Positions 45,899-57,992 of a DNA stretch of 64,000 bases are shown in pieces. Below the pieces are notes generated by a model. That model had not been told where the DNA came from. It worked only from the letters and a program-made list of their open reading frames with translations, and made no database searches. This DNA comes from Euclidia mi. Its lineage: Eukaryota; Arthropoda; Insecta; Lepidoptera; Erebidae. The stretch's first letter is position 1. The number at the start of each line of letters is the position of its first letter. The stretch is from NCBI GenBank assembly GCA_944739405.2, contig OX123182.2, positions 90,884,051-90,948,050 of the forward strand. The letters are read 5' to 3'. A program made the translations under genes and the position numbers.

Positions 45899-46837
45899 CT
45901 AACTAATATACTTTTGTTATATTCTACACTTTTCTAATGTATTTGTTTACTTTCATAATGGTAAGAAAGCTATCTATTATTAAAATATTAATAAAAAACA
46001 TTTAAGTTGAATAACAAACCCACATACACACAAACTTTTGCGTAGGTAGGTATAAAATCATAGTAAGATTGCTGTATAACAACATTATCGTATCAAAACA
46101 CTGTCCTTACATCAGAACATTCAAATAAAATATACCTATCAGCTCATTGTAAGCGTTAATAGCATTTAAACTTCAGCCGTAATCGAATCGCATTGCTACA
46201 TTACTTCAGCGAGAGTAAATCAAAACGTATCCACATATCATAGCATCGCCAGGTACCGCTGAAAGAGATCTAGGTTATCGGAGGTTCAATTTGGCGACAA
46301 TATTCAGAGAATTACCAGCGCTTTCACTAGTAGACAGTGAATCCGCTCCGGGCTGACTCAGCGAACAACGCAATGCTGATCTACTTTCAATGCGGGCGCG
46401 AGATTCTCATTGGCACCTTGAGTGGCGCAAATAATTTTGCTTTATCACCAACTTATTTTCGGGCACCGATGAAAATTTTCACCTACATTTTTCTCCGTTA
46501 CTTCACGGAATAAATGCACGGAATAAATTTATATTTTATATAAATTGATATTAACCGATGGGCTGATATTTTCACGCGTATAAAATGAAATAACCATTGC
46601 TCTAGTATTAGCTCGTACATGTTTTATCAAGTTACATAAACCTACTCTGAGTCGAGCGAAATGTCTGCCATTAAGTATTCAATTTATTGTGTTATTTTCA
46701 CCTTTATGTTTTTTTTTTTAAGAAAGTATACACTTTCTTTTTTGCCAATAAAAATAATAAAATAGATAATCATCACTCCGAGAATTTAGTTGACTGAAGA
46801 TTTGGTATAACGGTCATTTATAGAAATCAAAACTTGC
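45899..46837. other. Unassigned stretch
   Basis: Nothing recognised; AT-rich with a moderately GC-rich patch at 46250-46400. Confidence 0.3.
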
Positions 46838-46930
46838 CGCTACATTGCAACTGAGTTTCCGCAAGGAATGTAAAATGACTCTTAATTTAAGTAAATAAAC
46901 TCTCCTTCGGAAGGTTTATACAGATTCTCG
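46838..46930 (+). repeat. Direct repeat, copy 1
   Basis: 'gctacattgcaactgagtt', 'aatgtaaaatg' and 'aatttaagtaaataa' recur at 47412-47510. Diverged, family unknown. Confidence 0.5.
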
Positions 46931-46974
46931 TCCGAAATTTGCCAAAAGCATTTATCTTATTGTGCTGTTACATT

Positions 46975-47229
46975 TGAGCATTCACCTATAATGATCATTC
47001 TTGCGAATGTTACAAATCGGAAAAACAAAAGAGTGTGTTTTAGCGAGCATTCTTACGAACGTTCTGGCGAGCATTCTGCGAATCGACAGTAAATTTGCTT
47101 TGACGTTTTTGTGATTAGTACGTTCGCTAAGAAGATTGTGAAAATGTTCGTAGTAATGTTCGGTTCTGTTCGTTGTTCGGTTCGACAAAACAAAAAGCCG
47201 CGAATACTCGCTGTTCAAGTGAATGCTCA
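46975..47229. mobile_element. MITE-like element with GAGCATTC words
   Basis: TGAGCATTCAC at 46975-46985 and its exact reverse complement at 47219-47229 form the ends. GAGCATTC also occurs internally at 47045-47052 and 47069-47076. An 11-bp inverted repeat alone is weak over this window size; the internal copies of the same word add support. No TSD seen. Confidence 0.4.
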
Positions 47230-47299
47230 GGTGTATCAGCACCATAAAAAAATGTTAATAGTTATTAATTTTTATATACATATATAACTATATACACAA

Positions 47300-47362
47300 T
47301 TGATAATAATATACACGCACCACTTTCTACTTAGTCCCAAACTAAGCAGAGCTTGTACTATG
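47300..47362 (-). repeat. SINE body fragment
   Basis: The reverse complement carries 'gtctagtacccatagtac' and 'aagctctgcttagtttggg', the body of the SINE at 27598-27850. Confidence 0.65.
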
Positions 47363-47411
47363 GGTACTAGACAATGGATTGAAATCAAAAGATACTCCCC
47401 ATTTAATCCTT

Positions 47412-47510
47412 CATAACTGACGCTACATTGCAACTGAGTTGCCACACCGAATGTAAAATGCCTCTCAATTTAAATAAATAATCCCTCCTCGCATGGTTTA
47501 AACTGACTTT
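47412..47510 (+). repeat. Direct repeat, copy 2
   Basis: See 46838-46930. Separated from copy 1 by the MITE-like element and the SINE fragment. Confidence 0.5.
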
Positions 47511-48407
47511 GTCCTGGCATTTATCAAAATCAATTATCTTAAACAATGCTAGCAAAGTGAGACATACTTTTATCACTATCTTTCAGTGGAACGGTGATCA
47601 TGATAAGCTGTGTATGCAGTTTAGTGTTAGTATGAACATACATACGTCTCATAGTTAGGCCTTTGCATGGAATCCTGTTTGTTAATACAACGTAATTTAG
47701 CTGAACGCGTGATGAAACAAATGTATTTGCGTACAGTTTAAGCGTAGCACACAATACCAACGTTACGGCACGGCAACGACCTACAGCAGCGGGCGGCAGC
47801 TGCAAGCGGCAGCGGCAAGTGATTTCAATGTGCATGGCGCGCTTTACTTCGACCGATGTTGCCTCACAGTTAACGGTAACTTAAAACGGTGCTAACATAA
47901 AAATCGCTCGCAGCTGTCGCCCGTCACCGTAGGTCGTGACCGGACTGTTACGCCGTTAATGCCGAATAAATACCAACATTTGTTAGCATTATACAGTGGG
48001 GAATAATATAATGACAGCCGCATTTTGATTGCGTGTGATAATACTATGCGTTTGAACAATTTGACGCTGGTGGTTGCTGTTTTAATAGGGAAAATATGCA
48101 TAGCATTACATTTCGAACTAACCGTAATTGTGAATACGGTAATACGCATTGTATACGTGTACAATGTTGTTATTAATCACGAATTACGACGAATGAAACT
48201 TGGACGTGAAAAGCAAATATTCTATCAGATCTGGTTAAATTAGAAAGCGGACTCTAGGCTGTATCTTGAATGCAACCGGAATAAAGAGGAGAATGGTAAT
48301 GACTGGATAATATGAAACTTCTCCTTTACGTCAATATTCTGTGAGAGAATATTCTTCCCTTAAAAGCCACATGGTTTCAGCATGCATGATAACCACCAAT
48401 TTCAAAC
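47511..48407. other. Unassigned stretch
   Basis: No gene or repeat that I can support. 47750-47850 is GC-richer ('gcgggcggcagctgc'). Confidence 0.3.
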
Positions 48408-48605
48408 ACTTACAGCGCAGTAATATTTTACACCCATACTGCTTCTCATGGAGAACGACTGCGTGTTTGAACACTTACCTACAACGCAGTAATATTGTAC
48501 AACTATACTGCTTCTCATGGAGAACGACTGCGTGTTTGAACACTTACAACGCAGTAATATTGTACAACTATACTGCTTCTCATGGATAACGACTGCATGT
48601 TTGAA
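48408..48605 (+). repeat. Tandem repeat, three units of about 66 bp
   Basis: Each unit carries 'cgcagtaatatt', 'actgcttctcatgga' and 'acgactgcgtgtttgaa', with small changes between units. Frames across it on both strands are by-products of the repetition. Confidence 0.75.
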
Positions 48606-49245
48606 AGTCACTAGTTTCTAATTTAATGCAACTACTTCGAACCCGCATTCCAAAAGATACTTTCAGTTTCAATTTACCTGTAGAAACGTCCTTTTTCAAT
48701 GCAGTTTAAAGTCATTTAGGTGACTACGCAGCACACAAATTTTGTTTCACCAGTCGTAGATACTGTTAGGTAACCATTTCAATGGGTTTGTGAATGATAA
48801 AGGCCAATAACAGTTCTGTCCTTTAATATTCTTTAAAAAAAAACAACTTTGTACACAGTTTTATTCAATTAAACAATTACCATTCATTTTCAAACTTGAT
48901 GTTGTCCTTCAATTTTTCCGTTAATACATGGTTATAGGATGCCCGCTGTTAACCCATACAGCCATTTTAGGGAACGTGACGTAACGGTTTCAACACCCAG
49001 TATCTACGCTGATTTATTTTCGACACATAATCTCGTCGCCGTATCGTGCTAGAGTAGTCCCTGCAACTAAAATTGGGGACGAGTCGACACAGTAACATAT
49101 GGTTTCTAACTTACGTTGCCGAGTGGTAACATTGTTACCATATTTTAACCATTTTAAACTTTTGCGATTAGTATACATTATACAAGGTTATATAGCGGGT
49201 CTTACTCGCGATAAATCATATATTTAAGGCATAAATACCTCAGTT
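48606..49245. other. Unassigned stretch
   Basis: Nothing recognised. Confidence 0.3.
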
Positions 49246-49600
49246 TTTGCCAACGTTTCGGCTTACTTGCTTCAGCCGTGGTCGCGGCGGGACTGGTGAG
49301 CTCAGCGCCGTCTTTGTGTTGTGCGGGTTTTGGCACCTACACTCACTGGATTTTTATTTTTGTTTTTAACCGCACTGTCAGTACCTCGACACACTACACT
49401 AATGACGTCCACACACTGTTGAGCTGTATCATTGCGGCGGTGTTTACACTTATTGATGACTGGATTTCAAGTTATTGATAATCTAAATCCATCCTCCCGG
49501 TTGAAATTCTTGTTTTTTTATTTCAATCGCTTCACGCACTATCCTGGAGTAATAGTGACGTTCGATGGACAAGACCTGTGGTTGATGTAGTAGACTCAGC
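49246..49600 (-). pseudogene. Penelope-like element, 3' end of another family
   Basis: The minus-strand frame from about 49600 encodes QPQVLSIERHYYSRIVREAI, aligning with QVLSTERHFYPRVVRKAIEI near the C-terminus of the PLE at 1133-3631, but at lower identity. Downstream (49246-49300) 'acgtttcggcttact' and 'ccgtggtcgc' match the corresponding 3' UTR words of that PLE. Only the last part of the nuclease region and the 3' UTR survive. Confidence 0.65.
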
Positions 49601-49764
49601 TGTGCGCGCGGCCCTATGTGTGGGTAAACCTTGTACATATACAGTGACTTTGTGTGCGTGACAAGAGGTACAGTCGGGTACAGATACAAATACAGTTATT
49701 TACGGGTTATATACGGGTTTAAAAAAAACAGTTATTTCGTAATCTAATGTTTATTTATTGAACA
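49601..49764. other. No feature recognised
   Basis: Spacer between the Penelope fragment and the second transposase. Confidence 0.3.
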
Positions 49765-51180
49765 TTATCCTGAATCGCTACTTGAAAAATCAAATGATGA
49801 ATTTTCGGATTCGCTGCTCTCACCAAGGTTAATTATGATTTCTGAATCCATGTCAAAATGTCTATAGTATTCTTCTTCTTTCTTTTGTACAATTTGACTT
49901 AAAGTTCATTTATGAGTTTCATTATTTCCGTCACATTTTGGGCGTGATTTGGGCATTATGTGAAGCAATATATTTTTTTAAAATTCCCCACACATTTTTA
50001 TGGGGTTTAGTTCAGGATGATATGGTGGCAATTGAAGAACTTTTATTCCATATGGCTGAAGTATGTCGTCATGCTTGTAACAGATATATTTTTCTTTATT
50101 TTTTTATCAAATCATACAGTTAATTTTTTTTCATATCATGATTAAAAGCTATATTTTTTTCTGTCAGCCATCTCTGCATTTCTTTTTTTTTGAATTAGAA
50201 TTTGGGGCTCTGTCATTTTGAACGTTATGGTATGAGGCATTATCAAGCACAACCACAGAGTTAGGTAGAAGATTCGGTACTAGACGTTATTTTAGCCACT
50301 TTTCATAGTTTTCTTCGTTCATGTTAGAGTGGTAATCACCAGAAACACTATTTGCTTTGTATGTCAATAGTGTGTTAGGTACGAAACCTTGTTCTGAACC
50401 AGCATGCACAATCATAATTATTTGTCCTTTCGACAGGTTTTTCTTTAAAGGTGGTCCATCTTTAATACAACATCCTTTGTTTTGCACATGATTAGTTAAG
50501 ATGTAGCTCTCATCTGTTTATACGATACACCGATTTTCTTGACGGACAGAGTAAATTTTTTAGGTAGGAAAATCGTAGCTTTTGGATGTCATGCCGCTCT
50601 ATAATAACACGTCTGTTATCCACAGTTTTTCGCCATTTGTATCCCAACTTTAACAAAGCTGTACGCAGAGTCGAAATACTTCCATCTTAGTTAAGTTTAT
50701 CTTGAGATATTCTTTTCAACTTTAGCAAGGATGTTCTAAATGGTAATTTTGAATAGTGGAACGTATAACATCAACGTTAAAGTTGTCTAATTCTAACTTA
50801 TTTAAAAGTTTTTTACGGTCTTTATGCGGAGATTTAAATTTTGAGTCAGATTCTTTTCCTTCAGCCAATATATTAGTAATTGTTCTCTCTGATACTCATC
50901 CCCACTGCCATTGCTGTTCTTTTCCGAACGCAATTTAAATGTTCACTTAATTTCGATATTACAATTGGACTTGCACTGCAAACTGGATCACTTACTAGTT
51001 CCAATATATCTCTCGCATCTTTTTCAGAAATTCGTATACCTTAGCAATGGTTTCTCGAGTCTAAAACAATAATACGTAAACGTCAACAAGGATATTTTTT
51101 TTGTATATAGAATCATAGTAAATATTAATTACATCTAAATTTAAATTTAAAAAATATTTACCTGACTCCTTAAACATTTT
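49765..51180 (-). pseudogene. Second, divergent DDE transposase of the 14-kb type
   Basis: Same order as the protein at 14251-15689: an N-terminal region with ELDNFNVDVIR, then a DNRRVIIERHDI segment, first catalytic D in TDESYI (about 50505), KGQIIMIVHAGS, second D in VVLDNASYHN (about 50235), a PPYHPELNPI segment, and an acidic Ser-rich tail ending in TAA at 49767-49765. The codon for the catalytic E after NPI has been lost to a small deletion. Several stops and frameshifts throughout. Nucleotide similarity to the first copy is low, so these are separate, old families of one transposase type. Confidence 0.7.
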
Positions 51181-51394
51181 CTCCATGAATAACTAGTCAT
51201 TTTCGTAAACGACTGTACCCATAAGTAAAAGCGATAAGAACACGTCTTGCTCGGACGACGACTGCCGCGCCACTGCCACACGAATGAAAGTTGTATATTT
51301 ACAAGCCCACGCACACATAGGACCGCGCGCATAACTGAATTGAACTATCTGTGAGTGTCTGTCACAATAGGAACAACCAACAATATTATTAATT

Positions 51395-51550
51395 ACTAGC
51401 TCTGCCCGCGACTTCGTCCGCATAAGATTTAGATATGTATATGGCGATGGACCCGTGCAGTGGGATGAAAGCCTATGTGTATACCTTGTGTATTAGCTAC
51501 ATTACTATAAAATTTCATCAAAATATACATACATACATACATACACTTAA
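51395..51550 (+). repeat. Dispersed lepidopteran repeat
   Basis: 'ctagctctgcccgcgact' followed by 'tcgtccgcat', then 'ataaaatttcatcaaaat' and an (ATAC)n tail. Well known in Lepidoptera; no coding sequence here. Confidence 0.6.
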
Positions 51551-52039
51551 TTTTTTACTGTTAGTACTTAATTTTTTATTTTAATTAAACGGTAAACTCT
51601 CAGTTGGCACAAGAAACAGTTTTAGAATAACTGGATGGTGCTTTCTATTTATCCAAGTTAGAATTATAAGTATTCCGAAATATTGACGTAACGTTACTAC
51701 ACTTGTTACCATCCAGTTACTACGTATTGTTACCAAGATTGTACACTAGTTACATATAGAACGTTACGTGTGTAAAGGGTGTGTACACATTTTTTTCTGT
51801 AACATGTCGACACAGCTACAACACAACGTTACTAAATCTACTTTCTGTCACTTTGTTACTGAACGGTTACAACGCATAAAAGCGAACCCTCACACAGTCG
51901 CAAGGAGTCGTATCAGTTACGAAACTGATGCGACTTGTTACATCTTTATAAATATGCGACCAAAAATGGCTATATGGGCACTTACATCAAATTGTCAAAC
52001 AAAGAGTGGCGAAGTATTTCCTACTTAATAACTTCCATG
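51551..52039. other. Unassigned stretch
   Basis: Contains many 'gttac'/'gtaac' words between 51690 and 51880 and nothing else that I recognise. Confidence 0.3.
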
Positions 52040-53085
52040 TCGATACCTTTGGGTAGAAAGGTCGTATAAACCATTTTGGCCAAATTGAGTTATATATACC
52101 ATTTTTCTCAGAATTTTTTTCTCTATCGATCTGTATATATGAAATGCAGAAATTCGCACAAAAATGGTTAATACGACCCAGACATTTTCAGTCATGGCCT
52201 CTTAAAAAAGGTAAATTTTCAGTGTAAAAGCTGAATGTTTTCTTTTTGTAGTTTTGTTATGATGTAATGACCATAATTTTTATTAACTCAGGGCGTAAAA
52301 ATAGTCGTTTATTGTAAATGGTTTATACGCCCTAACGTGTTAAATACATTACCTAGGCATAGTTTAAATTCGACGTCGTAAATCCTTATTGCATATCGAT
52401 ACCTTTGGGTAGCAAGGTCGTATAAACCAAAACCCGACTTTTCAGGAGAGCAGCAGAATGTTTTTTTTTTAACATTAAAATTCATAATCTTTTTTGAATT
52501 TATAAAAATCAATTATGAGAAGGGTTCTTACAATTTGCAAATGAAAAAGGATAATTCATCAAAACCTAGCTATCTTTAGTTTTAAAGTTAGCTTGGATTT
52601 ACGTCTAAGAAATAATTAATTCTTGGTTAATACACCCCATGAAAATGTACTTTTAAAATACTGTTTAGGTCGTATATCCACTTTTGGTAAGCTTATGGTC
52701 ACATTTACTGTCGTAAAAACCCATATTATATCGATACCTTTGGGTAGAAAGGTCGTATAAACCAAAACCCCACTTTGCAGGCGAGCAGAAAAACTATTTT
52801 TTTACATAAAAATTCATAACTCTTTTGTTTTTGAAGTTATAAAAAAATGATCTATGAGAAAGGTCCTTACAATTTGCGTATGAAAAAGGTTATATCATCA
52901 AAACCTATCTATCTTCTTTAGTTTTAAAGTTAGCTTGAATTTAATTCTAAGAAAAAATCAATTTTTGGTTAATACACGCGAGGAAAATGTACTTTAAAAA
53001 AACTGTAAAGGTCGTATATCCATTTTTGGTAAGCTAATGGACGAATTTACCGTCGTAAAGACCCATATATGTAGTTCTTTTATAT
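52040..53085 (+). repeat. Three tandem units with GGTCGTATAAACC words
   Basis: GGTCGTATAAACC occurs at 52060-52072, 52416-52428 and 52751-52763. Variants lie in between in both orientations (for example GGTCGTATATCC near 52667 and 53010, and GGTTTATACGCCC near 52319). Units 2 and 3 are similar; unit 1 is more diverged. Confidence 0.7.
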
Positions 53086-53127
53086 TAAAAACTAATTATA
53101 ACCATAGATCAATTGAATTATGACTAA

Positions 53128-53487
53128 TAATAATAATAATAATAAATAGCTTTATTGACACAAACACATCACTTACATTTTTGCTTTTATCCAAGGTACA
53201 ATACTGCAAGTATACACATTCCAAAATGAACACTAACGTCTAAACTAGGCCGAGCCTGTATCTTAGACGTTAGTTCCTTCCACTAGGTATAACATTTTTA
53301 AACAGACATTCGTACTAGCAAAATAACAAGTGATAATCGCGCTAACAGCATAAAATAACATCGTAAACACCCTTTTCCTTAAAATATCTAGTAATATTAC
53401 AGCTAAAAAGACAGTGATACATTATATATGGTTACTTACTAACAAACATAACCTTACTAATAAACAATCTTGTTACTCTCAGAATTA
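53128..53487 (-). repeat. LINE 3' end inserted into the left arm
   Basis: '(taa)n' followed by 'tagctttattgaca' reads on the minus strand as a coding-strand 3' end with AATAAA and a (TTA)n tail. The matching place in the right arm (about 55265-55290) is continuous and lacks these 360 bp. GAATTA flanks both sides and may be the TSD. Confidence 0.6.
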
Positions 53488-53864
53488 GTAGGAACTAAAT
53501 TTTTATTATTCTAATACCCATTAATGGTCTATTAAAATAAAATAAAACTACCTGAAATACAAAATCAACATATATTAGGTATTATAATACCTTCTTATCA
53601 ACATTTACTATTATTTCAATAATGGTACAACATACCTAACAGGTTTAACATTTTAAATTGAAAAAATATTTATATCTACTTAAACTGAAAAGGGAAATAA
53701 AAAAATCTACTTAGTCATTAAAAAACAAGAATTATCAAACTTCTTCTAAATTAAAGTAATCAGGCATTTCAATCATTTATAAAATGTTTGATAGTATTTT
53801 TAATTTTTGTACATATTTAAATGTAACTAATTCAAAAAATTATTGAATTAAACCCTTGTACTAA
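53488..53864. other. Core of the inverted-arm element
   Basis: AT-rich, no coding sequence. 53500-53566 pairs with the right arm. Confidence 0.35.
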
Positions 53865-53874
53865 GGCTTAAATA

Positions 53875-54483
53875 CTATCCCCCCCCGTTGGATCTCCACC
53901 TTGTCGTAATGGGGGGGGGTTAGTAACCGTGGTTAGGTCACCCACGGTGAAGCTAAGTGAGATCCCAAGAGTGGACGCTCCACGTGGGCTTGACGGAGGC
54001 CTGCGCAGGATGCGTCCAATGGTGCTGGTGTGAGGGACAGTTCTTCTGTCCCTCGCAGTCGGGCGCGGTCGCGGGAGGAGAGGCTTGTCGGTGTTACGTT
54101 GCCGCGCGCCCTATCTCCCGCGACCAAATGGGGGCGCACCATCGTTGCGTCGCGGTGGGGCCGCAGAGGAAGAGGAGATGCGGTGTTGCGTTGCCGTCCT
54201 CCCTATACTCTGCGGCCGCTAGGTGTTATGGCGGCGGAGCCCAACACCGTCATCCGCCGCTAAGGGGGGCTTTGTTCGGGGCCCGCCTGACCATCAGGCG
54301 GGCCAATACCCGTCGGACGGTAGCGAGGAATGCTTCGGCGAAACCCGACCCACCGACACACTCATGGGTACATGAGGAACACGGTTAGGTTTTTAGTCAG
54401 TAAAAGTCTGACAGTCTCCTTCGCCCTTCACCCCCAGGGCGGAGGGACTCCATGAGGATTTCCAACACGACACCAAAAAAAAC
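53875..54483 (+). mobile_element. GC-rich retroposon with 10-bp TSD
   Basis: GGCTTAAATA at 53865-53874 and 54484-54493 is the target-site duplication. The head ('gttggatctccaccttgtcg', 'cccacggtgaagctaag', 'ctccacgtgggcttgacgg') also occurs at 6117-6265 on the minus strand. The 3' end ('aggatttccaacacgacacc' plus an A-run) looks like a LINE 3' end. It is far more GC-rich than its surroundings. The 143-codon frame at 53957-54388 shows no known domain. Probably an internally deleted LINE or SINE-like derivative; parent clade not determined. Confidence 0.7.
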
Positions 54484-54493
54484 GGCTTAAATA

Positions 54494-55227
54494 ACTAAAT
54501 AAAAAAAAACAACTAAACAACAATCAAGCACTAAACGAAACTTACTTATGTACTACAAAGTAACTTATTTATGATATAAATTTGTATTCATAATTAGTTT
54601 AAAATTATTTATGAATTGTTACTATAAATTATTTTAACTATTGTTATAAATTATTTTAAAACGAATTATGAATTATTTCTTGCAATATTGCAGAAATATC
54701 GGTTTCTCGAAACAAAGGTAGGTGGAGTAAAACGTACGCAGTATATAGCCCGAATTACAATTTAAAATTAGTGATACCACGTAACTTTAAATTTCTATGT
54801 GATGTAATTACATTTCAGAATCAACTTGAAGTTACGTGATAATTTAACCCATCCCTAGCAGATCCAACATATGTATTGTAATTTAAGTAAATGGATATAC
54901 GAGTATAAAAATAATCATTCTGAATTGCAACTTACCGAACTCAGCACCTACTCGCATATCGCACAAGAGTGTTCTAGCCTAGCACGTAGCTATTGCGATT
55001 TGTAGGTATCACTCGTGGTAGCCTCATACTTCTGATCAGTGACGGTAGCCTGTTAAAATCATAAATGTCTACCCTTAACTGGAAAATTTGATCGCCAAGG
55101 GCCTCAGTATTATGCACTGAATCACGGGTATTGGTTTTCGGTTTATTATTTATTTAAGTTCCATACTAACTAAGTTATATATTTAAATGTACTTAATTCA
55201 ATAAATTATTTAATTAAATTTCGTATT
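54494..55227. other. Core of the inverted-arm element, right part
   Basis: AT-rich, repetitive 'aattattt' words around 54580-54690, nothing coding. Confidence 0.3.
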
Positions 55228-55685
55228 TCAGGTAGTTTTATTTTATTTGAATCGACCATTAATGGGTGTTAGAATAATCATAATTGAGTTCCAATTCAAT
55301 TCATTAATGATTATAAATGGTTTTCAATACAAAAAAACTGCATATATGGGTTTCTACCACAGTAAATGTGACCATAAGCTTACCAAAAATGGATATACGA
55401 CCTATACAGTTTTTTTAAACTACATTTTCAAGGGGTGTATTAGCCAGGAATTGATTTTTTCTTGGACGTAAATCCAAGCCAACTTTAAAACTAAAGAAGA
55501 TAGATAGGTTTTGATGATTTAACCTTTTTCATTCGCAAATTGTAAGAACCTTTCTCGTAGATATTTTTTTTATAACTTAAAAACCAAAATAGTTATGAAT
55601 TTTTATGTAAAAAAAAAATTGTTTTTCTGCTCTCCTGAAAAGTCGGGTTTTGGTTTATATGACTTTTCTACCCAAAGGTATCGAT

Positions 55686-56797
55686 GTCTTTTACCAAAAT
55701 TTCAAAAACGGAGCACACCGTTTGTAAGTACAAAAAGTAATTTTTGGAAAGGGCCCTCTCACTTCTAACGGAAGGTATAATTCAAAGTTCACAGAGACCT
55801 TCAACGCGGCCGTATCTTTATTTTATACCCAAAATTGTATCCTCATTAAAACTTATTCTCGTTACTCACGTCAGATGCTATCAAATTTTCAAAAGCTTTT
55901 GGCCTTTCATATACGCCGATAAAAAATAATAACAGTAAACTGAAATGACCAAAAAGCCCATTAAAATTTATTATTTAACTGTCGAGTTGGTCGTCTACGG
56001 AGCTAAGTGAAGGTTTATGCAATAGTTGTAGCGCCAAAACTGTAGTATCGTTATTCTTAAGTTTGTAAGCGGCCACTGTACTTGAGCGACAATTTACTCC
56101 CGGCCGCTACAAAATAAACTTGAAATAAAATATCGATCGTACTTTCAAATACATAAATTTGTAATAACTCGCCGCTACTTTCACTTTTTATGTGCTTCCT
56201 TTTATTCTCCGGCAGTCAGGATTTATGCCGACGTTTAAGTATGGTTTTCAATAATTAAAACTTTATATCGATCTACTAAGACTGTAATTACCTAATTGAG
56301 ACAGTAGTAGTGTCAATCAATCTTTTTATCGCGCGGAGCAGTTTTATTGCATCAATTTCAGATTAACTACTTTAGAATGTGATGCACTACGATGAAAATT
56401 TCTTGAAAGTATTGAACAATATCACAGCTTTAAATAGGTGATGATAAAATTATTTGATTATTGCTATGCCATAATTACTATTACAATAAATAAAAGCTAT
56501 ACCTACTACGAACATTTTATAAATTATTGCAGCAACAAACTTTACATAGTACATCCTTACTAATTTTTGATAACATATACGAAAATAGTCAAATGCCAGT
56601 TTGATTTAGTAATCAAATAATCCTACTTAACATATTTAAATGAAATTGTTACCATAGGAGTATACACAATACTCCTTTTACTCAAGCATCCAAAACATCG
56701 TTCTGTGATTCCTCATAAAATCTCTCCAACCACGTAGATCACGGTAATAATATCTAACAGTATTGTAACTCCATGCAAACGCTCGAAAGTCGAGTTA
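55686..56797. other. Unassigned stretch
   Basis: No gene or repeat that I recognise. Confidence 0.3.
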
Positions 56798-57992
56798 GGA
56801 TCATTTCGCCTGTTCGCGTCCATTAAGTGCAGTTGGCAAGTTTGAAGGAGAAAATAAAAATGTTTTGTTTTGTTTCAGCCTTATAATCCTTCATATAAGG
56901 GTCATATTGTTAAGACAATCTAAAGAAAGATTGACTTTTAACAATTTCTACATTAAAAATTAAAGTTATAAAAAGTCTACATTATTATCATTATTAAATC
57001 ACTTTATAGAAACTATAAATAGGGTAAATACGCTAAACGTGCCCCCCCCCCCCAAACTTCGGCCGTCTGCACATTTTTAGCTTGCGTTCATTTAAAACGT
57101 AATGAAGTGACTAATGTGCCACTCGAATTACAACCTTAGTTCATGCTCTATATGTACAAACCGTTACTTTCCGATTACGCCACTCTTCGCACACTGAGCG
57201 TCAGTAGCGATTGCGCCGTCGAAGCGTCAATTTTATATTAAAAGTACCTTACTTGCTGTGAATACCCACACTTCGGGGATTGATATCAGAACGGTCAGAC
57301 ATTCCTTTTTTTTGTTTTAAGCTTTATTATCAGTAACTAGTGACTTTTACTATATTTTGAGATAGTTTTACCAATGTTTTACGTATTGTTTTAAAGAGAA
57401 AATAGGAGGCCGCCAATAGAATACCAATTTTGAATTAAAACCGGATTCTCGGCCGTGGCCGACTTAAAGTAAATGCAGTCTGTTTTATAAATTCAAATTG
57501 TACTTATTCCATTGGCTTAATAAGAGAATTTGCAACGCATATAGGCAAATAAATCTATTTTACGTTTAATCGCCAAATACCGGCCGGGTTGATATTAGTT
57601 GAATCTCGAGAAATAATGTACCCGAAATAGGGGCCGGCTTTAGAAACATTAAAGATCGTAATGTCGACCAGCCTCGAATTCGAGCCCAACTATACAGGCT
57701 GATTACTTTTTCTTATTTTCTCAAAATAAAATATTTATTATACATTTATTTATTAATAATAATAATATATTTAAGTTTAAATGTAGGAGTTGATATTATT
57801 GAAAACAATTATGGTAGCTTATTATGGTATGGGAATATAAGATATACATTGCTCTTTGGAACTTGCTACCTTAACCCATGTTAATTAGCTTAAAAATATA
57901 AATGGTTGGTCATGAATATTTCTTTCATTAATTAACCTGCATGTCACAAAAAGCTGCCCTTAGAATTAATGCTTTTAATTTAAGGTACTACA

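Larger units (their letters stand above)
52040..55685. mobile_element. Array of about 340-bp units with an inverted partner
   Basis: Three direct units start with TCGATACCTTTGGGTAG at 52040, 52397 and 52731 (unit lengths 357 and 334). An inverted unit ends at 55685 with the complementary start. Inside, 53500-53566 and about 55228-55290 also match in inverted orientation, so the inverted arms extend beyond the array. The core carries two insertions (53128-53487 and 53875-54483). No coding sequence of its own. A non-autonomous DNA element with multiplied ends is the likeliest reading; a satellite fragment is the alternative. Confidence 0.6.

Noticed and set aside
48408..48605. CRISPR-like array.
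   Set aside because: Units are contiguous, without unique spacers, and the DNA is eukaryotic.
48341..48611. Frames of 69-82 codons with repeated peptides.
   Set aside because: By-products of the 66-bp tandem repeat on both strands.
53957..54388. 143-codon plus-strand frame in GC-rich sequence.
   Set aside because: Lies inside a retroposon, has no recognisable domain, and GC-rich sequence lacks stop codons by chance.
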